The notes below the pieces were generated by a model, which worked only from the letters and a program-made list of their open reading frames with translations, ran no database searches and had not been told where the DNA came from. From the NCBI RefSeq assembly GCF_963678635.1, contig NC_087071.1, positions 35,643,680 to 35,707,679 on the forward strand: DNA of 64,000 nucleotides, given 5' to 3'. Positions 23,651-33,696 of the stretch are shown here, in pieces. The stretch's first letter is position 1, and every line of letters starts with the position of its first letter. The DNA is from Symsagittifera roscoffensis (Eukaryota > Xenacoelomorpha > Acoela > Convolutidae). A program made the position numbers and the translations under genes.

Positions 23651-24937
23651 AAAGTTGTTTTTTAGTGGATTCGTTTCAGACTGAAATGAATCTGTAAACA
23701 CAAACTTTGGACAAAAATTAGACAGGTACTGTCTAGCCTAGAAGCTGGATCGAGTTCATCTTCCTCTGATGGTTGCTCTGAATAATTTTTAAACGTTGAA
23801 CTCGATAGAAAAGTTAAAACGTTGCATCCATAGCGCATTAAGACTTTCATTTAATATATAAGATTTATGATTCATAAAATTTTCTAAGAACTGAAAACTA
23901 AGCACATTTAGATTTTTTTCATTCACAAGCAAACAAATTTTTCATCAGTCTAAAAAAAATCATTTTCAAACGGCTATGCAGATGAATTGCGCTTTTGTAA
24001 ATACTTTTGCCTCAAACTCATTGCTTGCAGCAGCGAGTATTTTTAAACGTTTTTTTTTCTGTCTGAAAACAAAGATGAAATTAATCAATGCCCAAATTCC
24101 ATAGATGTTTTATTTTCAACTTGCTCTGGATAGAAAAGGCCACTTTTTATCAGCAGTTTTTGTGAAGCAATAATTGGACATACTTTTCAAACGGCTTTAG
24201 TTTATACCCTTTTAAAAAGTATGCTTTTGTTATCGATCGACCATCATTTTCCCGCAAATTACCTGGAATTAGCATGGAAAAAGCTAGAGTTAGCATATCT
24301 ATTGAATAAGCGCTTTGAGAGTTTTCTTTTTCAACATAGATATTAGTTTATCAGATTAGGAGCAGTTTCTGATTATATAATTCCTGGAATAACTTAAGCG
24401 GTAATTTGCATAAACCGTACCAAACATCAGTAACTACTAAAGAATTAATTCAAACTGTTTTGCATTAAATGAAGGTTATTGCTCTCAATTAACGGCATAG
24501 ATTTTCAAAATCAACAAAATTTATGGATTTGCGATTAAGTTTCCGTAAAAATTTACTGCCAAATAATAACAAAAAAAGTTGGATTCGATAAACTACAATG
24601 TAATATATCAAAATAGGTCGAAGATTCTCCGCAAAAATTTGATTGACAAAATAATTGAAGTTTCTAACTTCGATTTATGATCTTAAACCAATTTTAGTTC
24701 TAGCCTTAAAAATATATGACCGATAGTTTATGTCAAAAAGATCAAAAAAATCGAAATAACAGAAAATGTCAATTGTCTGACAAAAAATGTGGTTAACGAA
24801 GTATGTCATATTTCGAGCGTTTTTTGAAACGACACTCTCCTATTTTGAAGATTTTAAAAGTTTCAAAGAGCTTGAGTATTCGAAGAAAGTGATTTTTTAA
24901 ATTCGGCCTACTGAGCAGTTAAGTAGTTTGAACTGAC
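23651..24937. other. Intron with one exon-like stretch
   Basis: On the minus strand, after TTATTCAG (about 23783), the sequence reads QPSEEDELDPASRLD and meets GTACCT. It is acidic and protein-like but its phase does not fit the adjacent S6 exon, and KCNQ1 has no such segment here. It may be an alternative exon or chance. The rest is AT-rich with nothing recognised. Confidence 0.4.
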
Positions 24938-25048
24938 CGCGGGAAGTGCGAAGAAGGATATGGCGAACACGCTGAATATGGAGGCTACCACTTTGCCCAT
25001 CCAAGTCTGTGGGACGATGTCCCCGTAGCCGATCGTAGTCACTGTTGT
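24938..25048 (-). CDS. KCNQ1-like: KCNQ1-like exon, selectivity filter and S6
   Basis: The acceptor is CTGCTTTAG and the donor GTCAGT. The 111-nt exon is in phase 0 at both ends. It reads [20 protein letters not shown], then [24 protein letters not shown] is the potassium selectivity filter, and [12 protein letters not shown] is the S6 gate region, identical over that stretch to human KCNQ1. Human KCNQ1 continues GILGSGFALK; that continuation should be the next exon and was not found. Confidence 0.96.
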
Positions 25049-25374
25049 CTAAAGCAGAAACACAATGATGATCATTAGCAGCGAAAAAATTTAAAAGAGC
25101 AATCCTCCCCCCTATTCCCTTGTTCAATTGAAATAGATATTAAGTACCATTTAAGTACCAAACTTTGAAAAAGCAACCCCCCAAAAAAATCCCTTGTTCT
25201 ACTCAGATTTTAAGCACCGTAAGGGGAAGGTTTGAACAAGATCCGATCAACCGGCAGACGACTTTTAAACATAATTAAAATATTAAAATGCTTTTGTTTA
25301 AATTTGTACAAAGATAAACTGGCTAGTTCAGATGAAAATCATTATAAAAAAATGAATAAATAAACAAAACTCAC

Positions 25375-25562
25375 AATTCCCCACCACAGAGCATCGGCGT
25401 AGTTCCCGAATGCACTCGCCCCCTCCTCTTTTCTTCCTCCTCTCCTAGGAGGAGGGGCGAAATGAGACCCCCGACTAGAAGTCGAAGCACATGAGCAACC
25501 TCCCCCGTCTCCGTCTCCTTCTCCTGTTTCCGATGATCCAGTCGCACTTGTTTCGTCACCAT
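25375..25562 (-). CDS. KCNQ1-like: KCNQ1-like exon, turret and pore helix
   Basis: The acceptor is AATACCAG and the donor GTGAGT. Two leading bases complete an Asp codon with the previous exon. It encodes a long low-complexity stretch (DETSATGSSETGEGDGDGGG, then CSCASTSSRG, then PPPRRGGRKEEGASA) followed by the pore helix FGNYADALWWGI, which joins the filter [10 protein letters not shown] in the next exon. Only the last dozen residues align to other KCNQ proteins. The rest is an extracellular turret insertion. Confidence 0.94.
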
Positions 25563-25791
25563 CTGGTATTTTTTCGAATAAAAAAAAATGAAAAAGCGAA
25601 AAAAAAATCTTTTTCATCGAAATGACAAAGGAAAATTTTTTGAAAAAACTTTAACAGTCAATGGCCAATACAACTTTTTTTTGTTCAATAGAATGAGAAT
25701 TGTTCTGCTTTTTCCACAAAACAAGTTTCAAACTGGGAAAAATTCCCTCTGTACATGAAAAATGGAAGTCTTCAAAACTGAAAATGCCTAC

Positions 25792-26023
25792 CTTTTTCAG
25801 CACTCCTTCTGCTTAACCCATTAGGAGGGAACAGAGTAGACCACACCCCTGGATCCGGAGGTCTGTTCGATGACTCAGACTTTGAGGAGTCTAACACTAA
25901 GAAGTTGGCTGAAGTTGACGACGAAGATTGTGAAGATGATCCGGCGTTGAATTCGAACAGGTAGACCAAGTAAGATGCGAAAATGAGACAGAGAAAGCCA
26001 ATGTAGAGAGTGGTGATGAGTTC
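25792..26023 (-). CDS. KCNQ1-like: KCNQ1-like exon, S5 and first half of an enlarged turret
   Basis: The acceptor is TGTTTTCCAG and the donor GTAGGC. It starts in phase 0 with [20 protein letters not shown] followed by YLFE, matching S5 of human KCNQ1 ([20 protein letters not shown]). It then runs for 53 residues of Ser-rich and Pro-containing sequence (SSSQSSSSTSAN, DSSKSESSNRPPDPG, NGLSRRSAEK) where human KCNQ1 has about 11 residues before the pore helix. Confidence 0.94.
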
Positions 26024-26194
26024 CTGGAAAACATTTGACAAGAGATCAAAAACCCAAATTGTTCAAAATAAATACACATATCTTGTTCCCGTCATTTTTT
26101 CAAACAAGAATTGAACTAGAAAAGAGTTTTATAGATCCGCAGTTTTTGAGCGCTATCGGTGGCAAAGTTATTTTAGAGATTTTTCAGGGTTCGT

Positions 26195-26400
26195 TCGGAA
26201 GATAAAAATTCCATGCAATTAACGGTGAGGCCTGATAGTTTTCCTAGATTTTCTGCGAATCGCAAACAAAAACAAAAAATTTAACAAAAGGGCGACACGT
26301 TGGGCGGCGAAGAGGTCAAACTCCTGGGGGACACATCCGCCTCCTTTTCCCACCCTTAATTCGCCCAAAATTCGTATCCCTTGAAGATCATCATTGAATC
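26195..26400. repeat. Short dispersed repeat fragment
   Basis: The stretch AGATTTTCTGCGAATCGCA near 26249 recurs, partly reverse-complemented, at 29667 and 31136, each near AGGCCTG/GGCTA-type sequence. It is followed by a GC-richer block (GGCGACACGTTGGGCGGCGA). It is probably an old transposon fragment. Confidence 0.4.
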
Positions 26401-26499
26401 TGTGAAAATACTTTTTTGTTCAATTTCCTCAATTAATTTGCAAAAAGGCAAAAAGTGGTCTTGACTTCTTAAAAAAGCTGTCAATCAATTTGCTATTAT

Positions 26500-26672
26500 A
26501 AGTAACAAAATGAGTGGAGTGAAAACGTGACATAATGTGTGACATAATGAGTGACATTATGCGTGAATGTATGCCAGAATGAATGGCATAATGTGTGAAT
26601 GTGTGACATAATGTGTGACATAATGCGTTCATGTGTGACACAATTAGTGATGTAATGTGTGACATAACAAGT
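26500..26672. repeat. GTGACATAATG short tandem repeat
   Basis: About twelve degenerate copies of GTGACATAATGT or GTGAATGTGT run up to the donor of the S4 exon. The GTGAC at 26671-26675 is itself the exon's donor (GTCAC on the minus strand), so the repeat begins exactly at the 5' splice site. Confidence 0.7.
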
Positions 26673-26675
26673 GAC

Positions 26676-26772
26676 CTGTCTATGGATGTACACTACTGAG
26701 CTGAGGAGTCTCCAGGAGCCCCCCTTTCTGTCCACATGCAACATCCGCAACATCTGCAGGAATCGGATACCC
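26676..26772 (-). CDS. KCNQ1-like: KCNQ1-like exon, S4 voltage sensor and S4-S5 linker
   Basis: The acceptor is CTCTCTCCTAG and the donor GTCACT. The 97-nt exon has one leading base. It reads [20 protein letters not shown], then [12 protein letters not shown]. Human KCNQ1 has [20 protein letters not shown]. The Arg/Gln/Arg spacing of S4 is kept, including the Q at the third gating position that marks KCNQ channels. It joins S5 in phase 0. Confidence 0.96.
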
Positions 26773-27337
26773 CTAGGAGAGAGAAGGGTCAAAATCAATG
26801 ACAATAGTTAAATCCGATGACCTATTATGGATAAAAGGTCAAAGTTAGGCTCTTTTTCCTCTTCAATCCCCCACTCATCTATAGTGTTTTAGAAGTAACT
26901 TTTCTGTTCACATTATCCGATTGTTGCAAAAATTGGCATGCGGACTAATTAGACCACAACAAACATATTTGATTTTGATACATAACCCTGTAAAAATCTT
27001 CGTTACTTTATAAAAATGACAATTATGTTAGACGACGGCAAGAACCCAAAGTTAAATAGATCACTGTTCACCAAAAAATAAGCAAAAAAAACGTTTTTTT
27101 TTGTTTTTTTGACAACATCAATAACTGCAAATAAGTAAAATACTGAACGCTGATAAATTTATCAGGTAATACTTATTTATACTCGATCACGATTTTTTTT
27201 TTAAACAACTTGAATTTAAATAGAAGTTTATTTTCTATTAAATCTTGAAGTTTATTTTCTATTAATACTTTGAAAGAAACTTTAATAACTCGATCATAAA
27301 ACACTATGTTTACTATGTTTACTTGTGTAAAAGTTAC

Positions 27338-27416
27338 CTGATGGTGGCTCCTGCGAATATTCTGCTGTCTGAGTCAGAGAGAAGGGCCACAATTGAAGCC
27401 AAGATCACAAACAAAT
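27338..27416 (-). CDS. KCNQ1-like: KCNQ1-like exon, S3
   Basis: The acceptor is TTCTGTTTGCAG and the donor GTAACT. The 79-nt exon reads DLFVILASIVALLSDSDSRI, then FAGATI plus two bases of the next Arg. Human KCNQ1 has [20 protein letters not shown] then FATSAIR: the same length, with a more hydrophilic S3-S4 loop (SDSDS) here. Confidence 0.94.
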
Positions 27417-27546
27417 CTGCAAACAGAACCCAAAAAAACATAACTCAAAATGTGAACTTATTTAAAATTAAAAACAATTAAATTATCAGAAATGACCTAT
27501 AAACTCGGCTATATCTGAAAGAAATGTTTTTTTTTAATTATGAAAC

Positions 27547-27693
27547 CAGGCGCGGATCTAGGATTTTCTCGAGGGGACAGATTTTCAAAAAAAAAATTGA
27601 AAATTTTGTCGACCTTTTTTTTAGGTCGACCAAATTTTTCGGAGCTCTCCCAGTTCTCTATAACCCAATTTGACCAAATTTTCTGCGCCACTC
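27547..27693 (-). mobile_element. hAT-like MITE, truncated copy
   Basis: It begins with the intact terminal repeat CAGGCGCGGATCTAGGATTT and carries the GGTCGACC and TTTTCTGCGCCA blocks in inverted orientation relative to copy 1. It stops after about 147 bp without the second end. Confidence 0.75.
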
Positions 27694-27817
27694 AAATTGT
27701 TCATTTTACTTATATGAACCTTTTTAAGACGAGTAATTAACCTAATTTCACAAAACTTTATCTATACAGAAAATGTTTCTAAGACATTTGGTAACAGCTT
27801 CATGCTGATTAACAGTT

Positions 27818-28890
27818 GCCCGGGTTGACCTCCATAGAAAAAAAATGCTTATCATACAATTCCATGCAAACAAATCCTTATCAAACAATTCCGTGCATGG
27901 GTGATATGGAAAAAATGTTTATCATAGGATTTCCATTTATGAAAATTGTATAATAAGCATTTTTTTCATTGAATTTTTTTTTTCAGAAAAACCTTCAAAA
28001 AGAATTTTTATGTAAGTTTAAATGAGTTTGATTCGTTTTCTGGTTAACTTAGATCAAGTTGGCCCATTTTTTTCATTTTTTTGAGAAAAAAAACGTTTAT
28101 CATACGATTTCCATTTTATGAAAATGGTATGATAATCATTTTTTCGATAAACAAGCTTTAGCCGCGACACAAAAAATTTTCCAAGTAATTGTGAAAATTT
28201 GCCCCACATTTTTTTTGTTTTTTTTTCAACCAACAAACGTTTTTCGAAAAAAATTTTGCCTGCAAAATTTAATTTTTTGTGTGCATAACGTAGTCCTGGA
28301 TACGATAATATTGGCCTTTTTTTCTTTTTACTTCAAAACTTTTTTTCAAAAACGCTGGCTTTTTTATATTGGCTTTTTTTCTTTGTACTTCGAAATTTTT
28401 TTTTTCAAAAATTTCCTATTTCTTTTGTATGGCGTGTTTATGTATGCCCTGATCAATGTCTGATAATTTGAAATTTCAAAAAATTAAAATAATCATCATC
28501 GAAAAATTTGTTATATTATTTGTGAAAGACAGCTCGAAGACAATTCAGGGCGTTTTCTATGCATTGCAAAAGCAAGACCTTTGTCCAACCTTTGGTGCTT
28601 TGAGTAACCAAAGTCTTTGTCATTTGGGTTCGGTTGCAAACAGAACCCAAATTGTTTCAGAAAATAAAATTAGAAACAAAAAACAACTTTTTGGTTTAAG
28701 GCAAAAACACCTATCATACAATTCCATTTAATGGCAAAAATGGCTATCATACAATCCCATTGTATGGAAAAAATGTTTATCATGTGATTTTCATACGATT
28801 TTTTTATTCTATGGAACTGAATGGAATCGTATGATAAACATTTTTTCCATAGTATGGAATTGTATGATAAGCATTTTTTGTCAACCCGGG
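27818..28890. mobile_element. CCCGGGTTGAC-ended element
   Basis: The element has ends GCCCGGGTTGACC and GTCAACCCGGG in inverted orientation, about 1.07 kb apart. The subterminal zones are made of repeated CTTATCATACAATTCCATG units in both orientations, so each end can fold on itself. The middle (28190-28700) has open frames on the plus strand but nothing recognisable as a transposase. I see no clear target duplication. Confidence 0.6.
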
Positions 28891-29101
28891 TGAAAACTCT
28901 GATTGGTATTTCTTATTGGCTTTTTTTTCACATTTTCACATTTTAAAACTTTTACATTGGTTTTTTCCACATTTTCAAGGGTAGAATCTCAGTGGGCATT
29001 GATAATACCCTTTGTCTTTGCTATCCTTAGTTTTGGTGCTTTTTCTAATCAATTTTTAGTTTGGATAAGTTTGATAGGATAATTGATTTTGGATAAGTAA
29101 A

Positions 29102-29141
29102 TAAATTCTTTCTCTCTTTCTTTATTTCTTTCTTTCTTTCT

Positions 29142-29172
<31 letters not shown>

Positions 29173-29184
29173 GTCTTTCTTTCT
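29102..29184. repeat. CTTT microsatellite
   Basis: A nearly pure run of CTTT units, with a few interruptions (TCTC, TTCTT, CTGT), lies between the S2-S3 exon and the S3 exon. Confidence 0.95.
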
Positions 29185-29364
29185 TAAGTGAAGGGGGGCG
29201 GTTTGGTACAAGATACAAATTGACATATGCATAACTGTTGAATTAGTTTTTTATAGGGGTCGATATTCTTTACTAGGTACCATAGGGGGAGCGGCGAAAT
29301 GGTTAAGTAGGCCTCTTTCTTTCTTCCTTTCCCCTCCCCGATTTATAACTTAGCTGGAACTGAC

Positions 29365-29491
29365 CGATGAATGCGACTGGTTTCCTGGCGAATCTGAATC
29401 TGCCTTTGAACCCCCTGTACTTCACTCTACACCCTGCAGACCACACTCGGATGAAGTACTCCGTGGCGAAAAAGAGCAGCAGAAAGATCTC
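29365..29491 (-). CDS. KCNQ1-like: KCNQ1-like exon, S2 and S2-S3 linker
   Basis: The acceptor is GTTTACTAG and the donor GTCAGT. It starts in phase 0 and ends with one base. It reads [20 protein letters not shown], then [22 protein letters not shown]. Human KCNQ1 has [20 protein letters not shown] then [20 protein letters not shown]. The acidic residue of S2 (TEY) and the basic S2-S3 linker (RFRFARKP) are kept. The expected preceding S1 exon is missing from the visible sequence. Confidence 0.96.
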
Positions 29492-29526
29492 CTAGTAAAC
29501 AAACACAAAACAAACCAGATCAAAAA

Positions 29527-29620
29527 AAAGGGGTGGACTTAGTAGGGGGGATGGGGACGAGGACGGGGACGGACTCTCCTTAACTCAGAGTCCCCCCTTT
29601 GGTACTACTATGGCACCAAC
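29527..29620 (+). mobile_element. hAT-like MITE, short fragment
   Basis: It has GGGGTGGACTTAGTAGGGGG followed by CCCCCCTTTGGTACTACTAT, matching the left end and first internal block of the MITE family. The rest is absent. Confidence 0.5.
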
Positions 29621-29699
29621 TTTTTCATGATGAAATAATCAAAATAATCCTAATAATAATTGAGGATTCTGCGAATCGCAGAAAATCTATGAAAGGCTA

Positions 29700-31200
29700 T
29701 CAATCAGGCCTGTCTATGCATAGTGGGTTTCAATTATTGTCCCAAGTTTTGAAAGTCGGAACAACAAGCAATCTGTCTTTTTAAACATGCAATCTCCCTT
29801 TTGTCTATGCATAGTCAGTTTTCATTGCTGTCCCACGTACTAGACTGAATTAGTTTCTCAATGCATATTTTTGAGCTCATATTAAGTTCATATTTTTGAT
29901 TACGTATATTTGAGCTCACGACACTAAAACTTTTTGAATAATGCAAAACATTTGACAACAATTACTGGTTAAAAAGTCAAAATTGGTCCGGAGAAAAGCC
30001 CACGCCGTGCACAAATATTCCAACCCTCTCTTTGGAAAAATCTACCTTTTATCTATACATAGTCTGTTTATATTGCGTCTCCACATTCCAGACTGCGATA
30101 ATTTGTCAATGCTACACAATAATTTACCAAAAAGTAGGATCACACAGAATTTTAGTGGAGGCCAAATTAAAGGCAACATCTGTGACTTCAAAAAAAATTG
30201 CTCAAGTTGAATTTTAAACCACTCTAGCTTTATAAAAACTAGTCACAGAGGAATTATTGTGTTAAATTTGAGCTCAAGACATTAATAATTTTCGAAACAT
30301 TCTTAAAAAATGTCAAAAAGTGCTCAATTGCCGGAGAAAAAACCAAACCGATCACAAATATTCCATCACTTTTTCGAAAGTCGGAACAAGTAATCTGCCT
30401 TTTTAAAGAAATAATCTGCCTTTTATCTATGCATAGTTTGTTTCTATTGCGTCTCCACATTCCAGACTGAGATAATTTGTCAATGCTACACAATAATTTA
30501 CCAAAAAGTAGGATCACACAGAATTTTAGTGGCGGCCAAATTAAAGGCAATATCTGTGACTTAAACAAAAATTGCTCAAGTTGAATTTTAAACCACTCTA
30601 GCTTTATAAAAACTAGTCACAGAAGAATTATCGTGTTAAACTTGAGCTCAAGACACTAATACTTTTCGAAAAGTTCTTAAAAAATGTCAAAAAGTGCTCA
30701 ATTGCCGGAGAAAAAAAAACAAAACGATCACAAATATTCCATCACTTTTTTCGAAAGTCGGAACAAGTAATCTGCCTTTTTTTTTTAAATAATCTGCCTG
30801 TTATCTATGCATAGACTGTTTCTTTTGCTTCCTCAAATTCCAGACGAATTGTTTTCCCAATGCTCTATAATGCGTTGGCAAAAGAACTAAAGTGAATGCT
30901 AAACTAATAGCAATATCTGTGACTTTCTGGAATTTTGCTCAAAAATTGAGTTGGAGACTTTTTTTCAGTTTTAAGGGACTGAAAAGTGTGAAAAATGATA
31001 TTCGACTATACAAAGAGCAACATCAGCATTATTAATTTCGTTCAGATTCAAAGAATGAAAAATGTAAGGCGAACGTTTTGGTACCAACTATAAATCAGAC
31101 AAGCAACCTGCGCAGAAACAAAAAGTGGTTTCTGCGATTCGCAGAATATAGAATTATGAGAGGCTAACCACCATCTCTAAGCACAGTCCGTTTCTCTTTT
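29700..31200. repeat. Tandem repeat, unit about 372 bp
   Basis: A block beginning TTATCTATGCATAGT, then CACATTCCAGACTGAGATAA, AAAAAGTAGGATCACACAGA, ending AATTGCCGGAGAAAA, recurs. The 30050 and 30425 units are very alike, and the 30798 and 31170 units are more diverged. Shorter pieces lie at 29710 and 29803. The retrotransposon at 31287 inserted just beyond the last unit. Confidence 0.75.
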
Positions 31201-31286
31201 TTCACCACATTCCAGACTGAGATACTTTGTTGAGCGAAGCTCTTTTTACTCAATGTCAATTTTTCTGCGTGTAGAATTTTATTGTG

Positions 31287-31493
31287 TGTTGTGATTTGTT
31301 TTAGTGTCTTAAATGACCTTCGGTATTTAATTAATACCTGTTATCCACTTTAGATACGACCATTGGTCGATATGACAAAAGATCAGTTGTCCTTTTAACG
31401 TTCTTAATTCACATACTTCCTTTTAATAGTTTTAGTCTTTTAAGTTTATGTACAGCAATTGTACATAGGTAAGCAGAATTAGAATAGTTGAGT
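31287..31493 (+). repeat. 5' LTR of the decayed retrotransposon
   Basis: It begins TGTTGTGATTTGTTTTAG and matches 36304-36510. The last four bases differ from the other copy, so the 3' boundary is approximate. I see no clear tRNA primer-binding site after it. Confidence 0.85.
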
Positions 31494-31742
31494 GTGAGAA
31501 CTATTTACGACAAAAATGGTCTCGAAACAAAGAAACTCCTGAACTTAGGCATCGGCTGGGATATGATTGTAAATATGAACATACCAGTAGATTCAGCAAG
31601 CCCCGTAAGTTTTTCAAAATAGAATGTATTACTCGAAATTAAACTGAGATATCCGAACCTCAAAATACACCCCGTGGAGAAAAGGATAAAAGACTTATAT
31701 CGCTGGGCATAGAAGTGACACAGAGGAAATGCCCCCAATCAA

Positions 31743-32812
31743 TTTGCATGGTCAACCAACCTACACTCGAGCGTGAGTACAAAAACTTACCTTCTTTATC
31801 TGGCAAGATTTTTAACGAGTTCAAAGAACTATTCATTAGAGTGGGGAAAAAACCTAACGACCGAAAAGTAACTCATTTCCACTCACCTTTTAAACCAATA
31901 TAATCCAAAGGGAGAAGAGTCCCGATTCACTTACTCGCTGGAGTGAACGAAGAATTAAAAAGAATGGAGACAGAAGGTCATATAATGAAATTAGAGAAAT
32001 GCGACGAAGATTGCTTTATCAGCCCAATTGTAATTACTCGGAAAAAGGATACTTCGATCAAACTGGCAATAGACTCCAAATTATTGAACGATCAAATTTT
32101 TAAAAATAATTATCAAATGCCGAACATCCACGAACTTATAGACAACGTGGCTCTTCAAATTTCAAAGAAATCCAACGGGCGAGTTTGGTTTAGTAATCTA
32201 GCCCTGAAAAATGCGTATAGCCATCTCACACTATGCGAACAAACGAGTAAGCAGTGCAATATTAGTATAGTAGGCGGCAAAACTACCGGAACGTATCAAT
32301 TTTTAACGGGATTTTACGGACTGGGGGACGTGCCAAATGAATTTCAACGGGTCATGGACTCACTGTTAAAAAATATCCCTTTCACAAATTGCTACATAGA
32401 TACATAGACGACATCGTGGTAGCTTTGCGTAGATCCTTTGAAGAACACAAAGCAATAGTGTATAAAATCTTATCAATATCAGATAAGAACAATATGGCAG
32501 TTAAATGGGGGAAATGCGAATTTTTTAAAACAGATATCGAATGACTTGGCTTCAAAATTTCCGGCGACGGAGTAAAACCTTTGGTAGGAAAAGCTGACGC
32601 AATTAAAAACTTCCAACCCCCAAGAATAATTCCGAATTACGTTCGTTCTTCGGTTCGATAAACCAGTACGTAAAATTCGTCCTTAGCTTATCGACCCAAG
32701 GTTATCCCCTTCGTCCTCTCCTAAAAAAAATCCTTCTATAGCGTTTGAAAAGTTAAAAGCGGAAATCGTAAGTATCACAGAAAACAGTCACTTTGATATA
32801 AAAGAGAAGACA
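31743..32812 (+). pseudogene. Broken reverse transcriptase region
   Basis: Open from 31715, stop near 31903, then 31943-32407 with RT motifs (LTGFYGLGDVPNEFQRVMD). At the catalytic YxDD motif an 8-bp tandem repeat, TACATAGA twice (32392-32407), shifts the frame and creates a stop. The C-terminal RT continues in another frame with a further TGA near 32542. The closest visible relative is the RT of the element at 50062. Non-functional as it stands. Confidence 0.85.
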
Positions 32813-33388
32813 AGATTGAAAACAGATGCTTCACACAACGGACTAGGTGCGACTCTAGAACAATTACAGGGCGACCAGTGGAAAACAATCGCAATCGCAT
32901 CTAGATTTTTGAATAACCATGAAATGAAGTATTCTACCAATGAATTAGAGTTGCTGGGAGTCGTATGGGCAACCGAACACTTTGGAAACTACCTGTATGG
33001 AATTGAATTTCAAATAGTAACAGACCATAAAGCATTACTATCAGCACTCTCAGCAAACCATGGGAATAAAACGATGCAAGGTCGATTGACCCGTTGGGTG
33101 AACAGGCTTTTACCATTCAATTTTAAAATATCGCATTTACCGGGAAAGGATATGGGTTTTACAGATCTTTTATCTAGACTTCCTTCGGGCAAAGCCCTCC
33201 CAATTTCTCACTATGACGATGAATTTGTAGTCGCTTCAATCGACAAAATTCAGAAAATTCTATTGAATAAACAACATTCTAAAATTGTTATTGTAACTAC
33301 TGTAGATAGACCAGCGGTCGCTGTAAATACTAATTCTCGAGTTATTACAATCCCGTCAAGAAACAAAAATTCAAGCAACGTGACGTGA
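32813..33388 (+). pseudogene. RNase H domain of the decayed retrotransposon
   Basis: Open frame with KTDASHNGLGATLEQ, YSTNELELLGVVWATEHF and TDHKALLSAL, the usual Ty3/gypsy RNase H motifs, then RWVNRLLPFNFKISHLPGKD. The frame ends at 33388 with TGA. The following 300 bp is open only in other frames. Confidence 0.85.
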
Positions 33389-33696
33389 TTGGTCAGAATC
33401 AGTTAAAACGCTCTTTAGCTTTATTTAATCTCAAAATTATTGCTGCTATCATATCTTGTATCGCTCGGTCGATAAAAATTTGTCATAACAATCATACTCG
33501 GACAAAAAATTGTACTTCAAATTGCCAACCTGTTGATAACTCGAAATTCAATCTTAAAATTATTACCTTTACGGACAAAGTCCTGTTACATTTTATATTA
33601 GAAAACAGACAATTTTTACCATCCTCCAAAAAAAACTAGAATTCCCAATAGATAAAGTTAATGAACTCCTACTGATCATCCCCGAAGAACACAAAA

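Noticed and set aside
23662-23850. Acidic exon-like stretch as part of the channel after S6
   Set aside because: It needs a one-base carry-over while the S6 exon ends in phase 0, and KCNQ proteins keep S6 to helix A contiguous.
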